Source of the DNA: Cercis canadensis
Lineage: Eukaryota; Streptophyta; Magnoliopsida; Fabales; Fabaceae
Assembly (NCBI GenBank): GCA_003255065.1
Contig: QAOA01008066.1
Coordinates: forward strand, 159,924-223,923
Reading direction: 5' to 3'
DNA length: 64,000 bases
The position numbers were made by a program, and so were the translations under genes. Of the stretch, positions 23,606-35,900 are shown piece after piece (positions within the stretch are counted from its first letter, which is position 1; every line of letters begins with the position of its first letter). The notes below the pieces were generated by a model that saw only the letters and a program-made list of their open reading frames with translations, had not been told where the DNA came from and searched no databases.

Positions 23606-24409
23606 ATTGAAGAATACATATGTATATAATCATAATAGTTACTTGAATAGTCTATAATTACACTGATTAATAATTTTTTCAAAGAAAAAGTAGCATAAAG
23701 GCGACATTTTTTTCAACATTGAATAGAGGTGAAAGTAGAAGTTTGAGTTCATCTTAAAATATCATATTTAAAAAACTTTAAAGGAGTTTAATTACATATA
23801 TGAAAATAAAAATAAAAAATCACTTCTTTTTTCCTATGTATACGTTGTCCCGCCACAAACCAAAATTTCTACATCCATCATTGTGATAGACCATGAAAGA
23901 TATTAACAAAATATCAGCAGCCCCAACTTAGAATGATTATATTGTTTAAGTGGAAGCAATCTAACAAACCAAAATGTCACATAAAATAATACAATTAAAA
24001 AATTCAGGTTCATGTCCCTTGGCTCATCTTCCAGAACAATTCACTGGTGCTAAATTGGCAGTTAATCTAGTCAGAATCAGTTGCAATTAATGTAGGACCC
24101 TTAAAATGGGAATGATTTCATTTTCAACTTGCTACGAATATTATCATCAACTTGGAGATCCATTTGCATATTATATTTAATTGGATTTAGGTTGAACATG
24201 GAATCAACATGCAATATTTTATTTAGAATAAGTCACTTATTGTCTGGATTATCAAAGTATGACTCTAATTGTCTCTTATGAGAATAATGTATGAAAAGAT
24301 TAATAATGCCTTTATGCCGGCCTATCCAAAATATTGAGCAAGATACATTGTTCTAAACTATTTTGGTGTGTGTTGTTGACGCTGATAGAACATCATCCAT
24401 AACCACCTC
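23606..24409. other. Intergenic, no gene recognised
   Basis: AT-rich DNA between the CACTA end and the second copia fragment. No coding or RNA gene signal seen. Confidence 0.45.
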
Positions 24410-25020
24410 TTAGAATATCTAGGATTTATTGTATATAATTCAAAAAACAAAATATTGTTACAGTAGAACTAGGGTTTTACTTTTGCATTCTTGTATATAT
24501 ATGTATAAATACTCTTACACAAACAGTAATAAATGACTTTCCTTTTTATCTCATCGTGCCACTTTTTTATAGTATTAGAGCTAATCGCCTAATAGCAATT
24601 TTTTTTATTATGACCAGTAATTCCGAATCCTCTTTTGCTTTTCCACCAGTAATTGTTTCTCCCACCAGTCACCACCCTGGCTCTACCCTTATCTCTTTCA
24701 TTTCCGTTCACCTCCCTATTAAGCTTAATCACACAAATTATTTTTCTTGACGTACTCTAGTTGACGCCCTTTTTCATGGTCATGATCTCACAAGTCATTT
24801 CTAGATGGATCCAAACCTTGCCCTACCTGCACCATCACTTTGGATGGTGTCATTCTCCTTAACCCAGAATTTACCTTGTGGACCCATCAAGATAAGTTTC
24901 TTCTCCATGCTATCATAGCCTCCCTTGAATCCCACGTCATTAACCTTCTTGGCAAGCCATCTACAGCCAAAGAAGCCTGGAATACCTCCGCACCCTTATT
25001 ACTTCTGTCAAGTCATTTCT
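24410..25020 (+). pseudogene. Ty1/copia 5' fragment (LTR end and gag start)
   Basis: Positions 24430-24560 resemble the end of a copia LTR, with a TATA-like stretch and GTTACAGTAGAACTAGGG. A TATTAGAGCTAATCGCC stretch (a decayed primer-site region) and the Gag start at 24611 follow. The Gag N-terminus (Ser/Thr-rich, then HLPIKLNHTNYF and an LVDALFHGHDLTSH block) matches the copia Gag layout. It has internal stops at 24749 and 24803 and a frame change afterwards. It ends near 25020 without protease or polymerase. Related to the fragment at 18190-19428. Confidence 0.75.
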
Positions 25021-26601
25021 AGGTACATAAGAAAATAAGAATTGAATTTGGTGTATTAGTGATTATTAAAAAATAAATAAATTTGTGACTTGATTGTAGC
25101 AATTTTTTACTCATATTTTTTGTCTGTTTTGGTTTTGCTAATAGATTATGGGCACCCATACATTTAAAATCTAAAAACCTTTTCTGCCTAATGAGTGTCT
25201 GAGTGGAAGACATCAGCAACGCTTTAGAAGAGATGAGAAGGAAAGGAAAGTTTTTTAAAAAAAACAAAAATTAATTTAATCCATCGTATAAAATTGATAT
25301 ACTGTTTTTAAGCAAAAAAAAAAAAAAAGTGTTAAATCACCAAAGTAACTAAAGTTTTTTATTGACAACAAATGATTTTAATAAAATTTTAATATATGGT
25401 AGCACATAATTTAATGATTATGTAAAACTCTTTTATCATGTCAATGTATCAAAATTATTTTTTTTAACAAATAAAAAGGACAAAAATAAAAGGAGAAGTA
25501 AAAGAAAAGTAACCACCTTCCTCTTATTTACTTATTTAGATATTTTATTAAAAATAGGAGAAAGAAAATTAAGAAATCTTCCAATTCATCTAGAAAGAGA
25601 TAAATTATAGTATTTAAGTCTCAATAGACAATTTATAAATATTATTATAAGTTCTTGTTGAGGCCTATGGCATATTTTCCCTATTTGTCCTAATAGGTCC
25701 AAGTTGAAAGAGCATGACTCCAATCTAGCTAACACACGTTAAAGAGTTTCCCAAGATATACTTTTATGATCTTATTAAGATTTTTATTTTTTTATGTTTA
25801 TTATTTTTTGGCTATGACTCTAAGTTTAAATACCAAGCCTACAAGCTTTGAAAATGATATTAGTATCATTCAATCATATCCTTGTTTTATATAGAGACTA
25901 CGAAGTCAAAAATGTTTCAGATAGCCAGGAAAAATAAGGAAGTGATTTTCATTCATTCAGTTATTTTTTTCTTTTAATGGTCAAGGTATTATCTAACTAT
26001 CTTTCCTGCATTGAGATTAGTTCCTCCTTAAATATGTGAACTCTTTACATCTGCCTGATACATTTAATTTTTCTCTTATGTGCATAACTCAAGATTTGAA
26101 CCCTGATACATGAAATTAGCTTGGATGTACCGATATAACAATTAAAAACAATCGTTCATTTTGATAGTCTGCGGAAACAGCAGATGTGCACAGAAAACCA
26201 AGGTCAGTTACTGCAAATTAAGCCCATGCTAACTTTATTTATTTATTTTTTTTTGCTACTGGCCTATGTTAACACTTTTAGAAATAGTTAAAGATATCAT
26301 TTGCACTGGCCCAATAGCCCTCAAGCCCAAATAATGGGCTGGATCTGCACTTTAATACGAAGTACCGACCTGGCCCAGTAACTTCACCAGTTCGCCATGT
26401 CAGCACTGCCACATCACTGCTTCTAGAAGACTTGTCCCACTTGATCGCGTCTCTATAACTAGCACACACCATTAGTAGGTAAAGGTAATTTTTTGGATTA
26501 TTATCACTCTGCATAACACAAGAAGCCACCTCCTTGTTTGGAAGGAGAAAAGACATAAAAGTAACGAGAGGGAAAGGGAAGGAAGGACTTTCTTTTTCTT
26601 T
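25021..26601. other. Intergenic, no gene recognised
   Basis: AT-rich to 26270. The final 300 bases before the hAT element are less AT-rich, with TATAACT near 26452 and TTCTAGAAG at 26421, and could be an old promoter region. No exon of a known family is visible on either side of the insertion. Confidence 0.4.
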
Positions 26602-29130
26602 GTTTGGATTAGGGATGGCAATGTGGTAGGGCAGTCACTTCTATCTCTATCCCCAAAGGACATCCCCATGCTCTATCCGCAGACTCATCCCTGGTGGAGA
26701 TTTTTCAACAGCTCCATCCCTACCCCATTAAATGTTCATCTGCCCCATGCTTCACCTCATTTACCCATCCAACCATGTTTTTCTAAATATACACAATTTA
26801 CAAGTTTAATCCATTGATCACGATTTCTAATTGAAATTCAAGTTTAATCAAACAAGATAATATAAATAATTCTCAAATAACATCATCAAGAATTCAAGAT
26901 ATCCTCAAACAACAAAATTAAAAAAAAAAAAATCAAACAAAATTATAAAAATTATTCTTAAACAATTATAAAAGCCTCTAAGAAATCAGAATAAGCACAA
27001 AAGGCTCCAAGTAATTGGAATAAGCACAAAATGCTCCACTAATTGAGGTTTAGATTCTTACAATTTAGGTTTGTCTTCGTTGACTAGGCATCTAACAATA
27101 GCTATAGCTAGGGAAAGTGACAAACATAATAAGCAGGAAAGAAAAGGTATCTTGACATATCACAAGCTACTTGAAAGTGACAAGCTTTATGCGAGGTTGT
27201 ATGGTTCTAGGCGCATGAATTCAGGGAAACATTGTAAAAAATTTACATGCACAATAATGAGAAACATGAAAGCTATTTCTGCTTGGTAAAGGGACTTCTT
27301 TGTCAGTAAAAGGCAAATTTATACAATTGAGAGGAATATAAGGCAAATTTAGTAAATTGTATATATGGAACTTGTTAATGTAGAAGTTGCAAGAAGATTA
27401 ATGCATTCAACATGACAACCATTGCCAAAATCGTTATTGCAGACACTGATCATACTCATGCCTCCTCCAAATATGCGTGCGAGAGAATTGACTTAGGAGG
27501 AAAGACCAGTAATAATTCAAAGATTAGCATAATATCATATATGAAAATGAGCACTAACTTAATCTAACAGGCTCAATAATTTTGCATTCAAGAGCAGTGT
27601 AAAAATGACACTAATAGAACAAGAATCATCAAGTCAAGACAACAGTGATGAACCATATACTCAGGAAAAGCTCACAGTTCCGCATGAAAAGTTGGAAAAA
27701 GTATGATAATGATGCAGGCAGCCAATGGACAAAGAAAATATAGACTTACGGACACCAAAGCTTGTAAAATCGGGTCTAATAATAATAATGGATGTGATTG
27801 TAATAATCAGGGTTCTTAGTTTGCATTAAAATTAGGAAGCAAGCATTTTTCTTTTTCAATTTCTCCAATTTTGAGACATGGCAGAATTTAGATAATTTTA
27901 TCATGGAAAAGGATATTTAGGCATGCTCATTTAGCTTATTCGATGTTCTATATTAATGTTAACAGCCAGTTATCAAAACAAAACACAAAGAGCTTCTCCT
28001 ATTTGTCCTGAGTTTGAAAGTTTTCATAGAATGTTCTAGTTTCTTTAAGTGTACTTTATCTTCTAAGATTTCTTCTTCTTCTGATAAGAATTACCAACTC
28101 TATATTGAGTGTTTTATCACCATTAAAACAACCAATTACAGCCAGTCACTTCCATTGTTATTCAAAACTCAGTAAAGACTAAAGAGATAATAAAACAACC
28201 AAGCAATAAAGCAAATGCTGTATTTACCAATATCCATGTCTCATTTGACCACTTTTAAGGAACATGACAAGATGAATTCGAGAGAGGAACAGCTGATACA
28301 AGAATCAAGGAACTTTCCCCTGCTGTATGCACAATGTACACAAAGTAATCCTTAAGTGTCATCATAATAGTCAATCAAAACAAGCAAGCTAAAGTGTATC
28401 CCCAATACTAACTCTACCATTGAACCCAAGCCATATGGCCTTGATGTTGGGCACACTTTGGATGAAAAAAAAGACCCATGCTTCTTATGCATTTACTTAT
28501 ATTTGTGTAAAAACTTCCCATTATTACACAAGTATTACACCACTGGACATGTGTGAATGACTTATCAAACAGCTACAAAAAGAGAAGATACAGTTCCTAT
28601 AGAAATATCTCAGCAAGCTAACATAATCATGGAGGAAAACAAAATAAGTCAACTTTCCTGCACCGTTTCACGCTAACCCTTCAGCAAAACAGAACAATGT
28701 AGCCAAAACAGAGAGAGCACGAAGGCAGAAACAAATGGTGCATGTGGACTCACCTCACCGGTGCTGGAAAAAGGATAACTCTGGCAAATACAGCAGACAC
28801 CAGACAGAGACGATGCCACCAGCGAAGGGAATGAGGGAGAGAGAGTAGTGAGCTTAGGGATTTCACGTTTTGGGGAAAATGGAAGATGAAAACTCGAGGG
28901 AGAAAGGGCCAATGTGTTAGTGACTTAGTGGGAAAACCCTCAACCAAAACGACGTCGTCTTACCAAAACAGGGCAGGGCAAGGCGGGACTTCCCCATCCC
29001 CGGACCCGGCCCCATAAAATTACCTATCCTCATCCCCATACATATTTTTCTGCCCCATACCCATACCAGACCGGGTAAAAATAACGGGACCCCATCGGGT
29101 ATGGGGCAAATTGTCATCCCTAGTTTGGAT
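26602..29130. mobile_element. Non-autonomous hAT transposon
   Basis: Element 26610-29122 starts TAGGGATGGCAAT and ends ATTGTCATCCCTA, a 13-bp inverted repeat with one mismatch. A perfect 8-bp direct repeat GTTTGGAT lies at 26602-26609 and 29123-29130, which is the hAT signature. Sub-terminal CCCCAT/CCCATCC-rich blocks occur at both ends. No hAT transposase (RBE or dimerisation motif) is visible in the 2.5 kb. The interior looks transcript-like near 28640-28960 on the minus strand (CT-rich leader after an AACGACGTCGT palindrome), so it may carry captured host sequence; that is inference. Confidence 0.85.
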
Positions 29131-29789
29131 ACTTGAAATCAGCCATGGAGAGAGAAAGGAGAAGGAAATAGAAAATAAATAGAAATTTATAATTTTATAA
29201 ATTTATCTTTTATTAACAAAATAAATATATTTAATATAAGATTTAATATATAATACAATTCTCTCTCTTTCAATAGATTGATTTTTTTTTTGTATTTAAA
29301 AGTTGAGAGTGATAGGAGGTTACTCTATTTTAAGCATTACAACAAAAAAGCTTTTTTCTCAGTGAAAAAGTTAATGAGAAATGGACCAAAATTTTGTGAG
29401 AAACACGATTGTCACGAAATATCTCACGAATAATAAGGCGAGAGAAAAATAGTTGTGAAAAAATGACGTTCTCATGGACAAATTTGTCCGTGAGAAATTT
29501 CTCACGGAGTTTCTCACATATAACCTGTGTATCGTGGATAAAAGTCCGTGAGAAATTATTTCGGACGAAAATTCGTGAGAAATTATGTGAAAAACTATTT
29601 TTTTTCTTTTTTTTTTCCTAAAAATGACTTTTTTTTTTAAAACAATTAATTATGAATTTTAATGAAATGCATGATATATAAAAATAAAAATAAAATAAAT
29701 CAAATAGAAATAGAATAAAAAATTATTAATCAAATGTAATTACAATAAAAAAAATGTTATACAGTGAAGAAAAAAAAGTACAATACAAT

Positions 29790-31370
29790 TTCCTAAGCCC
29801 TAATTCCCATTGTCGTCACCTCCCAAGTCCTCAGCTTCATCATCATCATCGTTAGTCAAGGGCCGCTGCGGATGTCGCACCCTGACTTTGTTGTAGTAGT
29901 TGAGCCAACATTGTAGCAAGCTGCTCTGTGGACGTATCGAAGGCCTCAAGAACTTGGACCATTGTGTTGAACCGGTCCAGCTCCTGCATTTTCTACGTCA
30001 TGGTGGCCATTTGCGACATCACCTTCAACAGGTGAGGATCGGGTTGGTCGAAGGGCTGGGTACCTTGTGGTTGGGTTAAGTCCAACACACCAACCTCAGA
30101 ACCTATGCCATAAACTTGGCCCTTCTTGTTCTTGCCACCGATGACATCGAGCCATATCTCGGAGACATTGACAAAAGCCGAAGAGGATTGGGCCTAGCTC
30201 TCAAACTCAGTTTGCATATAGATAAAAGAATAAAGTTAGTACAAAATACATACATATAATTAATTGACATAAAGACTAAAGAACTTCAAAAATACTTACA
30301 TCCCATAGATGGACTCAACCCTTGCTGGCACTATGCTAGAGGTGACGAAAGACCTCTGGTGTGTTGGGCTCTCTTCCCAACTAATTCGTTTACAAAAAAA
30401 TTCAACCGATAGTAAACATAAAGTAACATAATTTTTAAACATATCTAAAATTAAACTACGTTATTAAATCAAAAACTTACCAGCCTCCATTTGTATTTAA
30501 AGACGATTATTGAACCGCCCCTGTAATAGGCTTGACCCTGGTCCTAGGACCGGTTCTTCTTGTCTGGTCCAAGACCGCCTTGTACTGTTTGGAGACCCAT
30601 TTAGCTCTTAAGGCCTCCAACACGTTAAGCGACAATCATTCTCCCTTCATCTTCTGCATCTTGGTGTCTTGAAAGAAAGCACAAATGTTGTCACTGCATT
30701 TTGAGAACCAGATCTTACGAATTTGGCTGTCAAACTGTAAGTCCTAGACACATTTGCTCTGTATTAGGAAACATAAGATCAATGTTAGTATTAAAATGAA
30801 GTGGATTTAAAATAAAGTAAAATTAACTAAATTGAAATTATTACCTTGAATTTTGTCCACTAGAGTTCCTTCACCTCATAAGGAACAAAGGTGAAATCGA
30901 GCCAGACGTCATCATATTTCGACTTACAAATAGTCAAAACGAAATGGACAGGCTCCTTGGAAGGAAGAAAGCTGCACAAAAAGAATAAATTATTATCAGT
31001 ATAAAATAATAAACTATAAACCCTAAAAAAATTCAAAGCTAGGTATTAGAATTAACTTATTCCTTCCCGTGTGGCCAAATCCACATCCGACTATCAGCCG
31101 CTTAAGAGCCGGGCGATGGTGAGTCTGAAATCGTTAGATTGGCATGCTACGACCCTCCAGCGGCCGATGATGCGGATCCCAGGGTGGTGTCTCCTGAGAA
31201 CCCTTCACGCGTCACAGTGGGTGATGATGGGCACGCCAACCCCGAGGTTGACATAAACAAAGGCACGAATGGCTCGGTATGAGAAGGCCAAACAACAGTC
31301 TTGCTTTTGTCACTCCAAGAGGGCACAACTGCTAGAGATGAACGCCTACAATCGTCTAACATCTGTCATA
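29790..31370 (-). pseudogene. CACTA plant transposase gene remnant (Transposase_24-like)
   Basis: On the minus strand, broken pieces match the order of the plant En/Spm-type transposase. Reading down from 31370 are: a Ser/Pro-rich part (31147-31362); a conserved block around 30760-30500 that includes LNVLEALRAKWVSKQYK and RRTGPRTR; a GREPNTPEVF-like piece at 30370-30300; and IWLDVIGGKNKKGQVYGIG at about 30165-30107. A Gln/Leu-rich coiled tail follows, down to about 29870. Stops and frame changes separate them and intron limits are not clear. The same gene, more damaged, lies in copy 2 (19434-21090). Confidence 0.7.
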
Positions 31371-31384
31371 CAAAAGAGTGATTA

Positions 31385-31600
31385 ATTCAGCACTAAACCC
31401 TATACACAAACTCTAAACCTTATCTTGAAACCCTAAATCTCAAATACTAAACCTCAAACCCAAATACTAAACACTACCTACAAACCAAAAACCTTAAATA
31501 CAAATCCTAAATCCTAACCCTTAAATCCCAAATTCTAAATTCCTAAACCCTAAAATTCCCTAGACCTTAACCCTAAATCATAAACCAAAAATTGAACATA
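31385..31600. repeat. Degenerate telomere-like array inside CACTA
   Basis: Roughly 200 bases of AAACCCTAAA-type units and variants (AAATCCTAA, AAACCTCAA). It lies at the same internal position as the array in CACTA copy 2, upstream of the transposase gene on the minus strand, so it predates the separation of the two copies. Confidence 0.75.
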
Positions 31601-32327
31601 GTCTCTCATAAAACTTGAACATTCTAGAAATTAAAATTTTCACACAATTACACAAGAACTCAGTCATAAAAAACTATTCATTCCATAACTAAAAATTAGT
31701 TAGTTGTACAAGTAAAAATTACACAGTAATAAGAAAACTTACAAAACAAATTCTACACCATTCAAAAAATTCAAAAAAAAATTCTAAATTATTCCCCGTC
31801 AATAATATAACAAAAACCTCAACCTAATCATAACAGATGATATCAAATTCATTATAAATTTCACTACAAAAATTCAGTCATAAACCTACACTATTTAGCT
31901 AAATCTAAAACAACTCCTATACTATCTAAAATAACCAATAAACATTTTAAACAACTAAAACAGATAATATGCATGCAAATTGACATACAATTCATCATAG
32001 AAAATGCATAAAAAAATTAGAGATAAGAGAGGGATAGTTGAACCTACCTCAAACAACAAAAAATCCAAAAAGTTGTCCGGTAGAGAGTCTTAAGGCTGGG
32101 TGCGGCGCAAAACCCAACAAAAATCATGTCAAACGGTGGAAGAAGTGTTGGAAGAGAGAAATAGAAGAGGAGAGGGAGAAAATGGAGCTTTGTAAAAATG
32201 GAGGCTGCGACTGGGTGATGGAGATGATATGTAGAATTTCTCATGGATTTTGCTGTGAAAAAAAATCTTAAAATTCAAATTTTAAGTGAAACAATGAGCA
32301 TACTCTTATGGAGCTTTTCACGGAATT

Positions 32328-32350
32328 TGTAACAGCTGTTTTTTTTTCAT
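32328..32350 (+). repeat. First 23 bases of the 5' LTR, cut off by the viral insertion
   Basis: TGTAACAGCTG followed by a T run and CAT matches the start of the 3' LTR at 46795-46818. The LTR then stops abruptly and viral-type sequence follows. The rest of this LTR is at 39511-42115. Confidence 0.85.
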
Positions 32351-32390
32351 AATGAGTAAGTCAAAATCTAAGAGACGATCCTGCCCCGAA

Positions 32391-32403
32391 TGGTATCAGA
32401 GCC
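32391..32403 (+). promoter_or_regulatory. Viral primer binding site (tRNA-Met)
   Basis: TGGTATCAGAGCC is the 13-base complement of the initiator tRNA-Met 3' end, used by caulimovirids to start minus-strand DNA. It lies 40 bases from the left end of the insertion, which conventionally is the start of the viral map. Confidence 0.85.
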
Positions 32404-32529
32404 TGTGCCACCTCTTTTTGTGGTGGGGATAATGGGTGTGTCTGTGTCCGTCTAGGTGCGTGCTCCTCTCGTCAAGGTGTTAATTTACACTTTCTTCAAA
32501 AGAGTTTCATATCTAGCTGTCTAAGGTAG

Positions 32530-32700
32530 ATGGCAAGATATTATGGTCCTTTCATAATCAAGCAAAGACATGCTTACTTGTTCTATTACAATAGAGTACG
32601 ATACTTCAAAAAGGAACATCCTTCTGAAATAGAAGAAATTAAATATAATCAAAGGATTGTTCAATACTATTTCAGTAAGCTTGCTCATCTAGCTGCTTAG
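32530..32700 (+). CDS. Small ORF (56 residues) between primer site and polyprotein
   Basis: An ATG at 32530 opens an uninterrupted 57-codon frame ending TAG at 32698-32700. The product is rich in Tyr, Lys, Arg and Ile and strongly basic, with no membrane segment. It is the first sizeable ORF after the primer site and ends about 255 bases before the first in-frame ATG of the polyprotein (32956). I do not recognise it. It could be a leader ORF that takes part in ribosome shunting or reinitiation, or a small protein akin in position to the first ORF of badnaviruses. Position and integrity are seen; function is unknown. Confidence 0.5.
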   Translation: MARYYGPFIIKQRHAYLFYYNRVRYFKKEHPSEIEEIKYNQRIVQYYFSKLAHLAA

Positions 32701-32955
32701 TCATTATTCTAAGTATTTGTCTTAGAAGTTCATTAAGTTAGGCATAGATCTCTAAAGTCCAAGACTTTGTAAGATTTTAAGACTCTAATTTTCTAGATTA
32801 AGAAATTTTCTTGACTTAGCATTGGTAAGCCGGTAACCGTGTTCCCGGTCGTAAGTCCCAGGGGAGGCAGTAAAACCGTTGGTAAGCGGGATGTTCCCGG
32901 TAAGTTCAAGGAAAACACTTGGTCGTTAGAGTCAAGATTGATCATAAAGTCAAGG

Positions 32956-35900
32956 ATGGATCGAGAGTATATGTCTAGTGAAGATGAACCTTTTGACTCA
33001 GATACGGAGGAACATGGCTATTCAATAGATGTTCAAGATGATGAAATTTCAGTTGATCAAGATGATGATGATGAAGAATTAGAATTAGATTCTAGTTTTG
33101 AATCGTCAACTCATTACAGTCCTAGCAAACGATCATTAAAATCCTCTTCAAAAAGCTCATCAGGAATTAACTTTACAATAGTTAATTCAAAGCCTTTTAC
33201 TCAAAATTCTCCTCATATATCTTTTTCCAGGTCATTAAAAGAGTTTCAAATAGATAAAGAATATCTTAGGAAAGAATTCATGAAAGCCTCAAACAAAGGA
33301 AAAAGACGTTGGTATTTCAAAAGATTCAATTATCAAGCAAAAGAAATATTCAAAGAAATTTATTATCATGAGTTAAATATCATGAACTACAACATGCCTT
33401 TCTTCGAATGGTTCGAAGAGTATGCTGAAGTAAATAATATTTATTGTCCTTTTGCTAAGGTGGATGACACATTTTATCCTTATAAACCGATCAAGAAGAT
33501 CAAGAAAAGTACTAGGATAAGTCAGAAAACTTCATCAGAGACACTAGTTACTGCTGTCCATCCTCCTTTAGAGAAAATTACTGTTGAAAATATCCATCAA
33601 GAAGAAGTAATTGCTTCACCTCTCATAATAACTCATGATCCTGACAAAAGTAGTCATTCATTAAAATATCCAAATATAGATCAAATGATTAGAGTAGAGA
33701 ATACACTCTCTTCTCTTCCTTCATCAAGTAATCCTTTAGGATTAGAATCTCCTTCAAACTTTTCAAAAACAGAAAGCATTAGGTTTGGAAAAGAGGATTC
33801 CTTAAACCTAATAGTAGAAAAACTCAATAAAGTGGAAAAGAAACCTTCAATCAATATGATCAAACAAGAAAAAGAAGAATTAGCTGTCAATAAAGTTTTA
33901 AAACAGAATCTGAGATTAGGTCGAAGAACTTATCAAACTAGGAATTACTATCCAAGACCTACTCTTCCAGATATTCAATTTGAGGAAAGAAGTCAATATG
34001 TCCATAGTAGTTATGATGGAACTAGTATCTATGAGTGGAATATTGATGATATGAGCGAACATGAGATATTAAACCATACTAATGAAATCCTCATGGTAGT
34101 AAATGCTTTTAGAATCAAAATTCCTTCAGTAGATTTAAGGAATATCCTTAAAATCATCATTAGTGGTTTCACTGGTCAACTCAAAGGTTGGTGGGATAAT
34201 TATCTCACTGAAGATCAAAGATTAGAAATAGAAACTTCAATAGATCCTGAAACTGATAGTTCAACATGCATAGAACTTTTGATCTATGCTATCATTAAAC
34301 ATTTCATAGGTGAACCTCAAAGCTTTCAAGACAAGTCATTAGAAATCTTAACCAACTTAAGATGTAGAGAACTCTCAAACTTAAGATGGTATAAAGATGT
34401 CTTTTTCTCAAAAGTGTTCTTAAGAAGTGATTGTAATTTAGCTTATTGAAAAGAGAAGTTTATTTGTGGTCTTCCTAAGCTATTTGCAGAAAAAGGTCAA
34501 AGAAAGGTTGAGAAACTATGGAACTCAACAAGGTTTATCATTAACTCAAGTCTATGAATCTCCATCATATGGTCAGTTAGTTAGTGCTGTCAATCAAGAA
34601 ATCATGGTTGAGTGTAATGATATTAAGTTCAAAAACAAAATTCAAAGAAATAGTCATAAAAGGAAGAATGAACTAAGAAATATTTGTAATCAAATGGAAT
34701 TTGATACAAATTTAGTTCCTCCTTCATCAAGAGATAAGAAAAAGCAGAAGTCTTTTAGAAAAGACTTTAGTCATAGAAAGTTCAATAAAAGAAGAACAAA
34801 TCATGATAGAAATGAATCAAAACCTTTCAAAGAATCTTCAAAGAAAAGTTCAAAGTCTAGAAAGTCATTCAAAAATCCTGTCTGTTATAGATGTGGTCAA
34901 GTAGGACATTACAAGAGTAATTGTCCAATGAGAACTAAGATCAATTCATTAAACATTAGTGATTCATTAAAGAAAGAATTAAGTAAATTGTTCATTAACA
35001 ATATTTCAAACTCAGAGAATGAATCTGAAAAGGAATCATCAGAAAGGAATTTTGAAAATCAAATAGAAAACATTTTTCAAATTCAAGAAGAATCATCTTC
35101 TTCAGAATCTTCTGAAACTGAAAAAGATGAACCTTGTATTCAAAATTGCAATGATCCAGATTGCAATGGAACTTGCAAATCTAAGTCAATAAATGTTATT
35201 TCATCAGAAGCTAGTTTCCTCATAGATGTCATTGAAAAGATAGAAGATGATGAAATCAAAAGGCAATATCTTTTGAAATTAAAAGACATCATAGATAAAG
35301 AGAAGCCTAGCTTTCCTGACATCAAACCAATTAGCCTTAGTGCTATTCTGTCAAAAATGAATTCAAAACAACAGGTTGTTACTATCAAAGATCTTCAAAA
35401 TGAAATCAAAGGAGTCAAAGAAGAAATTAAGCAATTAAAGCAAGACCAGAGTCGAATAGAATTAGATTTGCTTAATTTGTCATTAAAGAATCATATCATT
35501 AGTCAAGAGTCTAGTCAAAAGAATGAAGATGAAGATGAAGATGAAGATATTGATCAATCTTCAGATTCTCATGAAACTTATCTCAATATCATCAATAGGA
35601 TTCAAATTCAAAAATGGTACTGTAAAATATCATTAATCATTAATGAAAAATATCATAAGAGTTTCATTGCCCTGATAGACTCAGGTGTAGACATGAATTG
35701 CATTCAAGAAGGTTTAACTCCTACTAAGTACTATGAAAAGACTCTAGAGTCTTTAACTAGTGCTAATGGTTCAAAACTTCATATAGATTTCAAACTAACC
35801 AAGGCTCAAATTTGCAATAAAGGTATTTGTTTCAGAAATACTTTTATTCTGGTCAAAAACATTTCAACACCTGTCATTCTAGGAACTCATTTCCTTACTC

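Noticed and set aside
26410-26460. Heat-shock-element-like TTCTAGAAG with a TATA-like TATAACT, as a functional promoter
   Set aside because: No coding sequence follows on either side of the hAT insertion, so the motif alone is too weak to call.
21180-31600. Interstitial telomere or chromosome-fusion scar
   Set aside because: The AAACCCTAA arrays are degenerate and sit at matching places inside two copies of the same CACTA element, so they travel with the transposon.
32839-32955. Upstream extension of the viral polyprotein from a GTG
   Set aside because: Plant viral translation normally uses AUG; the first in-frame ATG is 32956. The open stretch before it could be non-AUG-initiated but nothing shows it.
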